Shown piece by piece: positions 53,277 through 61,308 of a stretch of DNA of 64,000 bases. Position 1 is the stretch's first letter. Every line of letters begins with the position of its first letter. The DNA is from Swingsia samuiensis. GTDB lineage: Bacteria > Pseudomonadota > Alphaproteobacteria > Acetobacterales > Acetobacteraceae. Made by a program: the position numbers and the translations under genes. The stretch covers positions 2,074,001-2,138,000 of the forward strand of contig NZ_CP038141.1 in the NCBI RefSeq assembly GCF_006542355.1, read 5' to 3'. A model generated the notes under the pieces. That model ran no database searches. It was not told the DNA's origin and was given only the letters and a program-made list of their open reading frames with translations.

Positions 53277-54212
53277 TTAAACTTTTTCACTCTTTCTAAG
53301 GCGCTTATGCCCTAAAAGAAGCAATAACGGTGCTGCGATAAAAATAGACGAAGATGTCCCCACGACAATTCCAAACAGCATGACCGTAGCAAACCCAGTC
53401 AACGTACTTCCGCCAAATAACGCCAGTGGCAACGCAGCAAGAAATACGGTCATAGATGTACCCAATGTTCGGTTAAGTGTTTCATTAATCGATAAATTCA
53501 ACAACTCTCTCAAAGGCATTGTCCGATATTTTCGTAAATTTTCACGAATTCTATCGTAAACAACAACTTTATCATTAGTAGAATACCCTAAAATAGTCAG
53601 TAGGGCTGCTACCATAACAAGGTCAAACTCAAATCGGGTTACAGCGAGAAATCCAACTGTCTTAGTCAAATCGAGTATTAAAGTTACAACAGCACTAATC
53701 GCAAACTCTCGTTCAAATCGTATCCAGATATAAACAAGAATCATTAAAAGGCTGCACCCAAGAGCCAGAACCCCATCCCGGAACAACTCAGACGATACAG
53801 AGGCGCCCACAGCATCTGCCCGCAGAACCTGTGTCCCTGGAAGCGCTTGAGCGATAGAACCTTTTACACCATCTACCAATTTTTGAGTTTGTGCTGCTTG
53901 GTTCACCCCTTCAGGAGCATTAATCGAAATACGTACATCTCGATCACTTCCAAAGGCTTGTATTGCATCAGGGTGAATATGAGCACGCTCTAACGCGGCT
54001 CGTATTACTCCAAAATCAGCTTTTTGAGGAGTTTGCGCTTCCACGACAACTCCCCCTCTAAAATCTAACCCAAGCTTCAAACCCGGATGAAAAAAAAGAA
54101 TGATTGATGCAATCGACAAAACTGCCGAAACAATCAACCCCATGTAACGACCTCGCATAAAGTCAATGCGACTATCATCACGAACAAAACGAAAAAGAGG
54201 GCGAGACAACAT
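53277..54212 (-). CDS. secF: Protein translocase subunit SecF
   Basis: SecF works with SecD to drive late steps of Sec protein export with the proton gradient. The product of about 311 residues has six predicted membrane helices, the FHPGLKLGLDFRGGVVVEAQ start of the periplasmic domain and LTILGYSTNDKVVVYDRIRE in the later helices, and ends in a charged tail. The start is the ATG of MLSRPLFRF, four bases after the secD stop codon; a longer frame overlapping secD was rejected. It follows secD on the same strand. Confidence 0.95.
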   Translation of the reverse strand: MLSRPLFRFVRDDSRIDFMRGRYMGLIVSAVLSIASIILFFHPGLKLGLDFRGGVVVEAQTPQKADFGVIRAALERAHIHPDAIQAFGSDRDVRISINAPEGVNQAAQTQKLVDGVKGSIAQALPGTQVLRADAVGASVSSELFRDGVLALGCSLLMILVYIWIRFEREFAISAVVTLILDLTKTVGFLAVTRFEFDLVMVAALLTILGYSTNDKVVVYDRIRENLRKYRTMPLRELLNLSINETLNRTLGTSMTVFLAALPLALFGGSTLTGFATVMLFGIVVGTSSSIFIAAPLLLLLGHKRLRKSEKV

Positions 54213-54216
54213 GATG

Positions 54217-55761
54217 TTAAACCGGCAGTTTTTTAGGACGGGTACGGGCATACCACCTTACGATAAGCAACCGTGAAAGAAGCAAAGTCGTAAAAAGGGT
54301 AGTTACGATACCAATCGTGATTGTTAGAGCAAAATTACGAACGGGACCCGTTCCAAAAACGAACAGCATTACGTGCGCCAGAAAAGCTGTTGCATTACTA
54401 TCAATAATCGTACCTGTTGCGCGCTCAAAGCCTGCTTGTAATGCTTGAAGAGGAGGGCGGCCTCTTTTCACTTCCTCGCGAATACGCTCGTTAATCAGAA
54501 TGTTAGCATCCACCGCCATACCAAGGGTCAACAACATACCCGCCATACCAGGCAGCGTCAGAGTTGCTTGGAAAAGCGAAAGGATAGCTACCATAAGGAT
54601 TAAGTTAGCAAACAAGGCTATATCAGCATATAAGCCAAAGCGCGCATAAAAGAGCGCCATAAACATTACGACCAGAACAAAACCAACTCCAAGGCTGATA
54701 ATGCCTGCACGTATAGAAGCGGCCCCTAAACTTGGGCCAATTGTCCGCTGCTCTACTACAGCAAGCGGAGCGGGAAGGGCGCCGGCACGTAATAAGAGGG
54801 CTAAGTCAGATGCTGACCGGGCATTAAACCCTCCTGTAATCTGGCCACTCCCAGCTGTAATTGGATTGATAATGTTCGGCGCTTCAATCACTTTATTATC
54901 AAGAACAATTGCAAAGCGTTTATTAACATTCTCACGTGTCACATTTGCAAAAGCTGTTGCGCCTGTACTATTTAACTGAAATGTAACAGCCCACCCGCCT
55001 GTTTGTTGGTCGATTACAGCACCAGCATTTGTTAAGTCAGCACCATCAACATCAATATGATCCTGTACTGCAACTTGGGTATGAGTACTGATATCTTCCA
55101 GCATAGTAGAACCCATACTTGCTACATTTGGGTTCGGTGCCAATAAGCGGAATGTTAGCCGTGCTGTCGTTCCTAAAAGCGTTTTGATATGTTCTGGATC
55201 ACTAACACCTGGCAACTCAACAACAATTTGGTCATCACCTTGACGAGCGATACTCGGATCTACCGCTCCAGTCGCATCAATACGTCGCCGAACAATCTCA
55301 ATCGATTGGGAAACAGCTTCTCGTGCTCGTTGGAGTAACGCATCGTGTTGAAGCGTTATAAGGATACGTCCATCTTTTTCTGAAATAGAGAATTCATTTG
55401 GAACACTCTGCGGAATAGCTTCAACAGCTTTCATATCTGCTGTGCGTTCACTTTCAGAACGAGCCTCAAAGCTTAAAACGCCTGCCTGGTCATCTTTCTG
55501 AAAGTCTCTATATCCAAGAGACTTATCTAAAAGAGACTGACGAGCTTGGTCCTGTAAGGATTGTAATCTGTCATGCTGGAGAGATTTTAAATCCAATTGC
55601 AAAAGAAGGTATGACCCTCCACGCAAATCAAGCCCCAGATGAACCTGTCGCCATGGCAGCGCTGGCGAAGGTGATTTGATAAAGTTTGGCAGACAAAGCA
55701 GGGCACCAATTAGACAGACGCTAATGATACCCAACATTTTAAGCCGGCTGTAATACATCAT
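54217..55761 (-). CDS. secD: Protein translocase subunit SecD
   Basis: The 514-residue SecD has an N-terminal membrane helix, the first periplasmic motif LGLDLRGGSYLLLQLDL near residue 42, GTTARLTFRLL in the middle, and the later LTLGMAVDANILINERIREE membrane segment with its conserved Asp. It forms a complex with SecF, whose gene follows after four bases. The start could be either of two adjacent ATGs. No yajC gene is visible upstream; an oxidoreductase gene is divergent. Confidence 0.96.
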   Translation of the reverse strand: MMYYSRLKMLGIISVCLIGALLCLPNFIKSPSPALPWRQVHLGLDLRGGSYLLLQLDLKSLQHDRLQSLQDQARQSLLDKSLGYRDFQKDDQAGVLSFEARSESERTADMKAVEAIPQSVPNEFSISEKDGRILITLQHDALLQRAREAVSQSIEIVRRRIDATGAVDPSIARQGDDQIVVELPGVSDPEHIKTLLGTTARLTFRLLAPNPNVASMGSTMLEDISTHTQVAVQDHIDVDGADLTNAGAVIDQQTGGWAVTFQLNSTGATAFANVTRENVNKRFAIVLDNKVIEAPNIINPITAGSGQITGGFNARSASDLALLLRAGALPAPLAVVEQRTIGPSLGAASIRAGIISLGVGFVLVVMFMALFYARFGLYADIALFANLILMVAILSLFQATLTLPGMAGMLLTLGMAVDANILINERIREEVKRGRPPLQALQAGFERATGTIIDSNATAFLAHVMLFVFGTGPVRNFALTITIGIVTTLFTTLLLSRLLIVRWYARTRPKKLPV

Positions 55762-55904
55762 AACGGTTCGAGATGTCCTCGGCGAAGGGTGGACTCACTA
55801 CATGTATGCCGGAACATGCCGCTTTCACAACGCCGATGCAACCTATGAACAACAATCATTCATCATAGTCTTGCTAAAAATTACACGACTGATAGTGTTT
55901 TTCT

Positions 55905-56888
55905 ATGAATATTCAAAAACAACTTCGTGTAGGCATTGTTGGCGCCGGACATTTTGGCAGATTCCATGCTCTCAAATCGGCATCCAATCCATCAGAACAC
56001 CTGATTGCTCTTTATGATCCAGACATCAAGCGTGCTCAATCTGTTGCCCATGAAGTAAAATGTTCTATTGCCTCTGATTATCAGAGCCTTTTAAAACATG
56101 TTGATGCTATCATTATTGCTGCCCCCGCTGAATTTCATTTCACTTTAGCAAGCGAGGCTCTTCAGGCTGGCAAGCATGTCCTCGTGGAAAAGCCCATTTC
56201 TGCAACACTGGATGAAGCATATCAACTTGCCAAGATAGCAAAAGAAACCAACCAAGTTTTGCAAGTAGGCCATTTATTAAGATATTCAGCTGAACATAAA
56301 GCAATTACAGAACGCGTAAAAAGACCTCTTTATATTGAGGCAACACGTATTGCCCCTTTTAAACCAAGAGGGATCGACGTTTCTGTCATTCTTGACCTTA
56401 TGATCCATGATATCGATCTTGTTCTTTCTATCGTTGATAGTCCCATTGCTGAAATTGATGCCCTTGGCGCTGCTGTTTCTAGTGAGCATGAAGATATTGC
56501 GAACGCACGCCTACGCTTTGAAAATGGCTGTGTGGCTACAATTACAGCAAGTCGAATTTCACTGAAAACAGAACGTCGCATGCGTCTCTTTTCTCAAGAC
56601 GGCTATTTATCTGCTGATTTTATGGAGCGTAAACTTACTTTTATTGGTCGAGAAAAAGGAATTATTCTTCCAGGGACAGGGGGGTTTAAACGCGAATCAG
56701 TCAGTTGGAAAGAGCATGATAATTTAGCGGTGGAGCATCAAGCTTTTGTCGCTTCTTGCCTTGAAGGGGCTCCCGTTCTTGTTGATGCCCAAGCAGGGAT
56801 TCGTGCTTTAGATACTGCAATACGAGTAACAGAGAGCATAAAAAACTCTCGTAAAATTATGGAAATTTCTGGCCTTATTACTCCTTAG
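55905..56888 (+). CDS. Gfo/Idh/MocA family oxidoreductase
   Basis: The 327-residue protein has the N-terminal NAD(P) site VGIVGAGHFGRFHALK and the EKPISATLDEA motif near residue 95, where the Lys takes part in catalysis, and ILDLMIHDIDLVLSI near 165 with the active-site Asp/His. Members oxidise or reduce sugars, inositols and related compounds; the substrate cannot be read. It stands between secD (divergent) and an ABC-F gene (convergent), so context is not informative. Confidence 0.92.
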   Translation: MNIQKQLRVGIVGAGHFGRFHALKSASNPSEHLIALYDPDIKRAQSVAHEVKCSIASDYQSLLKHVDAIIIAAPAEFHFTLASEALQAGKHVLVEKPISATLDEAYQLAKIAKETNQVLQVGHLLRYSAEHKAITERVKRPLYIEATRIAPFKPRGIDVSVILDLMIHDIDLVLSIVDSPIAEIDALGAAVSSEHEDIANARLRFENGCVATITASRISLKTERRMRLFSQDGYLSADFMERKLTFIGREKGIILPGTGGFKRESVSWKEHDNLAVEHQAFVASCLEGAPVLVDAQAGIRALDTAIRVTESIKNSRKIMEISGLITP

Positions 56889-56904
56889 AGAGCCCTAAGA
56901 CTTA

Positions 56905-58713
56905 TTACCCTTCAAGTTCCTCTTTTTTTACCTCCAACTCCAGCCACAACTCTTCACACTCCTGTAATTCTTTTTCTTTCTTCTCTAAAAGGTCGGTCGT
57001 TTTTTTAAATTTATCAGGTTCACGACTATAAAGCTCAGGATCAGACAAAATATCCTGAAAGGCTTGTATTTCCTTTTCTAGCTTAGCCATTTTTGCAGGG
57101 AGTAAATCTAACTCCCTCTTGTCTTTATAACTTAACTTTGTTTGTTTTTTTACGGTTTTTGCAGTCGCTTTAGTGCTGCCTATATCCTCATTTTTTTCAT
57201 TATTGGTTCGCTCAGCCGGTGCTTGACCACGTCGCTGAACCAGCATATCGGAATATCCACCCGCATACTCCACCCAACGCCCATCACCTTCCGCAACCAA
57301 CACTGAGCTAGCAACCCGGTCGAGAAAATCACGATCATGGCTCACCAGCAAAACGGTTCCCGCATAATCTGACAACATTTCCTGCAACAAATCTAAGGTC
57401 TCTAGATCCAAATCATTTGTTGGTTCATCCAGCACGATCAAGTTAGATGGCTTAGCCAAAGCGCAGGCCAAAGCTAGTCGCCCACGCTCTCCACCTGATA
57501 ATTTAGCAACTGGTGTCCGTGCTTGTTCAGGGCGAAACAAAAACTCTTTCATGTACCCAATAACATGGCACTTTTCATTTCCAACCTGCACCATGTCTCC
57601 ACTTCCACCCGTTAAAGTATCCGCTAGAGTTTTATTAGGATTTAAATCCTCACGTTGCTGATCTAAAGTCACCATAGAAACGGAAGGGCCGATATAAACA
57701 CTTCCTTCTTGAGGTAATAACTTTCCCGTTAGCAATCGAATGAGCGTTGTCTTTCCAGCCCCGTTTGCGCCAACCAACCCTAATCGATCACCACGTAAAA
57801 TTTTTAAGTCAAGATCCGCAACAATAGATCGGTCAGGATATGACCACGATATGTTTTCTGCACCAACTGTGATCTTTCCTCCACTTTCTGATTCTACAGC
57901 CTCCATCTTTAAAGTGCCGTTTGATCGAGCAGAAAATTCACGACGTTGATTCCGAAGTTGGGCTAATTCCGCAACGCGCCTCACATTTCGTTTTCGGCGT
58001 GCTGTGACGCCATAACGCATCCAATCTTCTTCACGAGCTATTTTACGATCTAGCTTATGTGCATCGCGTTCTTCATTTTCTAAAATTTCATCACGCCAGG
58101 CTTCATATCGAGCAAAGCCTTGGTCAAGCTGACGCGTTTTCCCATGCTCCAACCAGACGACACTTCGTGACAAAGTCTCTAAAAGACGACGATCATGGCT
58201 AATCACAATCATAGCCATCTGTGACGAAATAAGTTCTTTTTCGAGCCACGTTATTGTTGGAAGGTCAAGATGATTAGTTGGTTCATCAAGGAGAAGCAAA
58301 TCTGCATTGGCGGCGAGGGCCCTGGCCAGCGCTGTACGACGCACTTCTCCGCCAGAAAGGTTTTGACAGTTTTCTTCCCCTGTCATACCTAATTCAGAAA
58401 GCATGGCACGGGCGCGATAATGCTCTGTCTCTTCTAAATCTTCTACAACATAATCAAATGTTGTCGGATATGCAGATAAATCAGGCTCTTGTGCAAGATA
58501 ATGAACTTTTACGCCAGGCTGAACAAACCTTACACCATCATCAGGTAAAATCTCACCCGCAACAATTTTTAGGAGTGTTGACTTACCTGATCCATTCCGC
58601 CCGACAAGACAGATACGCTCTCCAGCAGAAACGGAAAGCTCTGCTTCGTCCAATAAGGGGCGCCCACCTAAAGTATAAGTAATATTCTGGAGTGTTAAAA
58701 TGGGTGCTGACAT
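56905..58713 (-). CDS. ABC-F family ATPase (Uup-like)
   Basis: About 602 residues with two ABC domains on one chain and no membrane segments: Walker A GRNGSGKST and GANGAGKTT, signatures LSGGEVRRTALARAL and LSGGERGRLALACAL, Walker B LLLLDEPTNHLDL and LIVLDEPTNDLDL. A C-terminal coiled coil (DLLPAKMAKLEKEIQAF onward) is the Uup-type DNA/ribosome-binding tail. ABC-F proteins act on ribosomes. I used the ATG of MSAPILTLQN; a TTG nine codons earlier is less likely. Confidence 0.93.
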   Translation of the reverse strand: MSAPILTLQNITYTLGGRPLLDEAELSVSAGERICLVGRNGSGKSTLLKIVAGEILPDDGVRFVQPGVKVHYLAQEPDLSAYPTTFDYVVEDLEETEHYRARAMLSELGMTGEENCQNLSGGEVRRTALARALAANADLLLLDEPTNHLDLPTITWLEKELISSQMAMIVISHDRRLLETLSRSVVWLEHGKTRQLDQGFARYEAWRDEILENEERDAHKLDRKIAREEDWMRYGVTARRKRNVRRVAELAQLRNQRREFSARSNGTLKMEAVESESGGKITVGAENISWSYPDRSIVADLDLKILRGDRLGLVGANGAGKTTLIRLLTGKLLPQEGSVYIGPSVSMVTLDQQREDLNPNKTLADTLTGGSGDMVQVGNEKCHVIGYMKEFLFRPEQARTPVAKLSGGERGRLALACALAKPSNLIVLDEPTNDLDLETLDLLQEMLSDYAGTVLLVSHDRDFLDRVASSVLVAEGDGRWVEYAGGYSDMLVQRRGQAPAERTNNEKNEDIGSTKATAKTVKKQTKLSYKDKRELDLLPAKMAKLEKEIQAFQDILSDPELYSREPDKFKKTTDLLEKKEKELQECEELWLELEVKKEELEG

Positions 58714-58769
58714 ACTTTTGTATGTATTCCTTAAAGGCAAACTTTAAAAATGATTTTCTCCTTTGCTTT

Positions 58770-59501
58770 TTACAAAGGAGAAACCCCTCCCGTCACAGCT
58801 TGATAGGTCGCAACAGCAAGGGCCATAGGCTCAAAAGGCTTTGTAATAATAAACGGAGGTTCATGGAGGCCGCCTTGAAGTAACCGCTCAGGATACGCTG
58901 TCACAAAAATGACAGGGGTTTTGTGGTTCTGTAAAATGCGGCCGACAGCACTCATACCGTCACCACCATTCCCAAGGTTTATATCTGCCAGAATTAAGCC
59001 AGGGTTTTTCTCTTCAGCTAGCTTCACTGCATCAGTTTCTGTATGAGCAATCCCCGCAATTGTATGCCCACAACGCTCAACCAAGTCTTGAATATCCAGA
59101 GCAATAATTGGTTCATCTTCAATAATTAAAACAGTTGTTTGCGCTATATCTTGTAAGGCTTTTCGAGCAACACACAACTCTTTAGCTGCATCATCTTCTG
59201 TTAGACCAACAACTTTTGCTGCTGATTCTAATCCTTGTTCCTCTAGGGAAGTGAGCAACAAAAGGGCTCTTTGTTGGAATGATATGCCTGTTTTAAAGCT
59301 GTAATCTTTTGCAAGATCCGTAAGAAGTTCTTTATACAGAAAGAGCCTAGCAGAAATTTCACGAGGTTCTTCGAAAGAAATTCTTTTTAAAACCTTTTCT
59401 AAAAGAAGATCTCCCTGCGCACGGTCTCCCGTCAAAGCACGCGCAAAACGACGAGCATAAGGAAGCGCCTTGATAAATTCCTGACGTACCTTATCAGTCA
59501 T
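58770..59501 (-). CDS. phyR: General stress response regulator PhyR (sigma-like domain plus receiver)
   Basis: The 243-residue protein has an N-terminal EcfG-like sigma mimic (residues 1-118) and a C-terminal receiver domain with VLIIEDEPIIALDIQ, phospho-Asp173 in LADINLG and Lys in FIITKPFEP. In alphaproteobacteria phosphorylated PhyR binds NepR and frees the EcfG sigma factor. The sigma-like part lacks the residues needed to bind DNA, as expected. It is divergent from two ecfG genes; nepR and a histidine kinase lie further along. Confidence 0.94.
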   Translation of the reverse strand: MTDKVRQEFIKALPYARRFARALTGDRAQGDLLLEKVLKRISFEEPREISARLFLYKELLTDLAKDYSFKTGISFQQRALLLLTSLEEQGLESAAKVVGLTEDDAAKELCVARKALQDIAQTTVLIIEDEPIIALDIQDLVERCGHTIAGIAHTETDAVKLAEEKNPGLILADINLGNGGDGMSAVGRILQNHKTPVIFVTAYPERLLQGGLHEPPFIITKPFEPMALAVATYQAVTGGVSPL

Positions 59502-59701
59502 GAGAAAAACTATCCTTTAAATGCAATATCAACATCGTTAACGTATCGTTCAACAATAGCATAGCGTTATATACATAAACTCACGTCGCAAACATGTCAT
59601 AGGTTTATCTAAAATCAAACCCTTTAAAAAACACCGATGATTCTGATATACTACATCTCAAGCAAAACCAACAACGCTTCCCTCTTTGTAGGATAAAAAA
59701 T

Positions 59702-60214
59702 ATTCCCTGCCTTCTTGATACCAATTCTTTTAAAAATGATCTTTTAAAAGAATTACCTCATTTGCGTGGTTTTGCTCGCTTTTTATGTAAAAATACCACT
59801 CTTGCAGACGATCTCGTTCAGGAAACAGTCGTTCGCGCTTTACGTGCTCAAGACCAATTCGTCGAAAATACTTCTCTAAAAGCATGGCTTTTTACCATTC
59901 AACGTAATATTTTTTACGAGCAAAAGCGCCGCTCATCACGAGAGGAAACTGTCTTTCAAGATTATGAAAAAAGTCAGTCTGAACCTACTCGAAACAACAA
60001 TCAAAATGCGCGCGATGCTATTACTGATTTAAGTAGTTTTTTATGGGAACTTCCCGACACATTACGTGAGGCAATCATCTTAGTGGGCGCTCAAGAATTG
60101 TCATATGAAGATGCGGCCGCTGTATGCAATGTTCCCATCGGAACAATTAAAGCACGTGTTTCCAGAGCGCGAGCTCAGCTAGCTGAATTAGCCAAAGAGC
60201 ACTCTATAATTTAG
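59702..60214 (+). CDS. ecfG: EcfG-type sigma factor (first copy), apparent AUU start
   Basis: The protein carries sigma region 2 (DLLKELPHLRGFARFL, then LADDLVQETVVRAL and AWLFTIQRNIFYEQKRR) and region 4 (LPDTLREAIILVG and YEDAAAVCNVPIGTIKARVSRAR). The first ATG-like start in the frame would be TTG at 59762, which removes the first helix of region 2. The complete domain instead begins at an ATT that follows AGGA by eight bases, giving PCLLDTNSFKND as its start; no ATG, GTG or TTG exists in frame between the two. The start is an inference. It should be released from NepR by PhyR. Confidence 0.75.
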   Translation: MPCLLDTNSFKNDLLKELPHLRGFARFLCKNTTLADDLVQETVVRALRAQDQFVENTSLKAWLFTIQRNIFYEQKRRSSREETVFQDYEKSQSEPTRNNNQNARDAITDLSSFLWELPDTLREAIILVGAQELSYEDAAAVCNVPIGTIKARVSRARAQLAELAKEHSII

Positions 60215-60300
60215 GAAAAAAATATTTTTTTTGAGATGCAACATTTAAGAAACTCCATTCATTCCTAACAATAAGGAACATTTTAATTGGAGTATTTCTC

Positions 60301-60876
60301 ATGACGTTCCATGACCAAGTTATTGCTATTCTTCCTAAGCTACGCGTTCAGGCTTTATCATTGACTCGTAATCGCGCCGCCGCTGAGGACTTGGTCCAAG
60401 ATGCTGTCTGCAATGCTCTTTCAGCTCAAGCTAGCTTTATTCCTGGAACAAACTTTTCCGCTTGGATGCATCGTATTTTAAGAAATCGCTTTATTTCTGA
60501 CTTACGTAAACGTCGTGAAACAACAGACATTGATGATGTCCCAGCTGCAAATTTTTCTAGTTCAGCGACCCATGAAGACAATCTGGCTTTGAAAGACCTC
60601 TCCCTTGCCTTATCACGTCTTCCTGCTGACCAACGTGAAGCATTGGTTATGGTTGTCATGCAAGGTATGAGCTATGAAGCCTTAGCTGAGGCTACCGATT
60701 GCGCTGTTGGTACAGCAAAAAGCCGTGTGTTCCGTGCTCGTCGTCAATTAGAAGCATGGATGACAGGTGACTTACCAAGCAATGATAAATTACGCATTAA
60801 AGTCAAAGCGTTACGGGATGCTATTGATGCACGTCAACGCAAGGGAGAATCTTACGAAGACCTCTTGATCGATTAA
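60301..60876 (+). CDS. EcfG-type sigma factor (second copy)
   Basis: The 191-residue protein has region 2 (LPKLRVQALSLTRNRAAAEDLVQDAVCNAL) shown here in part as LSLTRNRAAAEDLVQDAV, AWMHRILRNRFISDLRKRRE, and region 4 LPADQREALVMVV with YEALAEATDCAVGTAKSRVFRAR. It has an added 30-residue charged tail (RIKVKALRDAIDARQRKGE). It follows the first copy by 86 bases with its own GGAG ribosome site. Whether it is also held by NepR is unknown; the two copies may divide promoters or conditions. Confidence 0.9.
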   Translation: MTFHDQVIAILPKLRVQALSLTRNRAAAEDLVQDAVCNALSAQASFIPGTNFSAWMHRILRNRFISDLRKRRETTDIDDVPAANFSSSATHEDNLALKDLSLALSRLPADQREALVMVVMQGMSYEALAEATDCAVGTAKSRVFRARRQLEAWMTGDLPSNDKLRIKVKALRDAIDARQRKGESYEDLLID

Positions 60877-60984
60877 TCTTTAATCAATAAACCGTGTTAA
60901 ATTATGGATACACACGGTTACATAAATTCTGGGACGTTGGGCACCATGATATGATTTTTGATTGAGTATAAGGTCTTTATTTGC

Positions 60985-61009
60985 GGAACTTAAAAACTTT
61001 TAAAAAGTT
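60985..61009 (+). promoter_or_regulatory. General stress (EcfG) promoter of nepR
   Basis: GGAAC and GTT are separated by 17 bases, a close match to the GGAAC-N16/17-(C)GTT consensus of EcfG-dependent promoters. It lies about 60 bases before the nepR start, which fits known autoregulation of this module. Confidence 0.65.
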
Positions 61010-61069
61010 ATATGAGGTATAATGTTTTTCTCAATTTCTTGTTGTTACAGAAAGGTTTAGGATGCGGCA

Positions 61070-61246
61070 ATGACCGGAGGAGATCAGTCTAAACCCTCAT
61101 CCGGAAAACCGGAAGACGATAATAAAGAATCGCCTTTTGCTATCTGGTTAAGTCGAGAATTACATCAACTTTTTGATGACGTAGCGAATGAACCTATTCC
61201 TGATTCGTTATTAAACCTCATTGAAAAAGATCGTAATAAAGAATGA
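61070..61246 (+). CDS. nepR: Anti-sigma factor NepR
   Basis: The 58-residue protein starts with a disordered Ser/Pro/Asp-rich stretch (GGDQSKPSSGKPEDDN) and has the NepR core FAIWLSRELHQLFDDVANE followed by PIPDSLLNLIEK. NepR binds EcfG under unstressed conditions and moves to PhyR when it is phosphorylated. It is preceded by AGGA and by a four-codon mini frame that overlaps its start. It lies between the second ecfG and the sensor kinase gene, confirming the locus. Confidence 0.9.
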   Translation: MTGGDQSKPSSGKPEDDNKESPFAIWLSRELHQLFDDVANEPIPDSLLNLIEKDRNKE

Positions 61247-61308
61247 TTATTTACGATTAAAAGGAACTGGGTATTTTCTTTAGTTTATCTTTTCTTAAAC
61301 ATATTCGT

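Noticed and set aside
59502-59640. EcfG promoter in front of phyR
   Set aside because: The nearest candidate (TGAAC with GTT) has a spacer of 14 bases, outside the accepted range.
60275-60300. GGAAC upstream of the second ecfG gene as a stress promoter
   Set aside because: No GTT follows at 16-17 bases, and the box is too close to the start codon.
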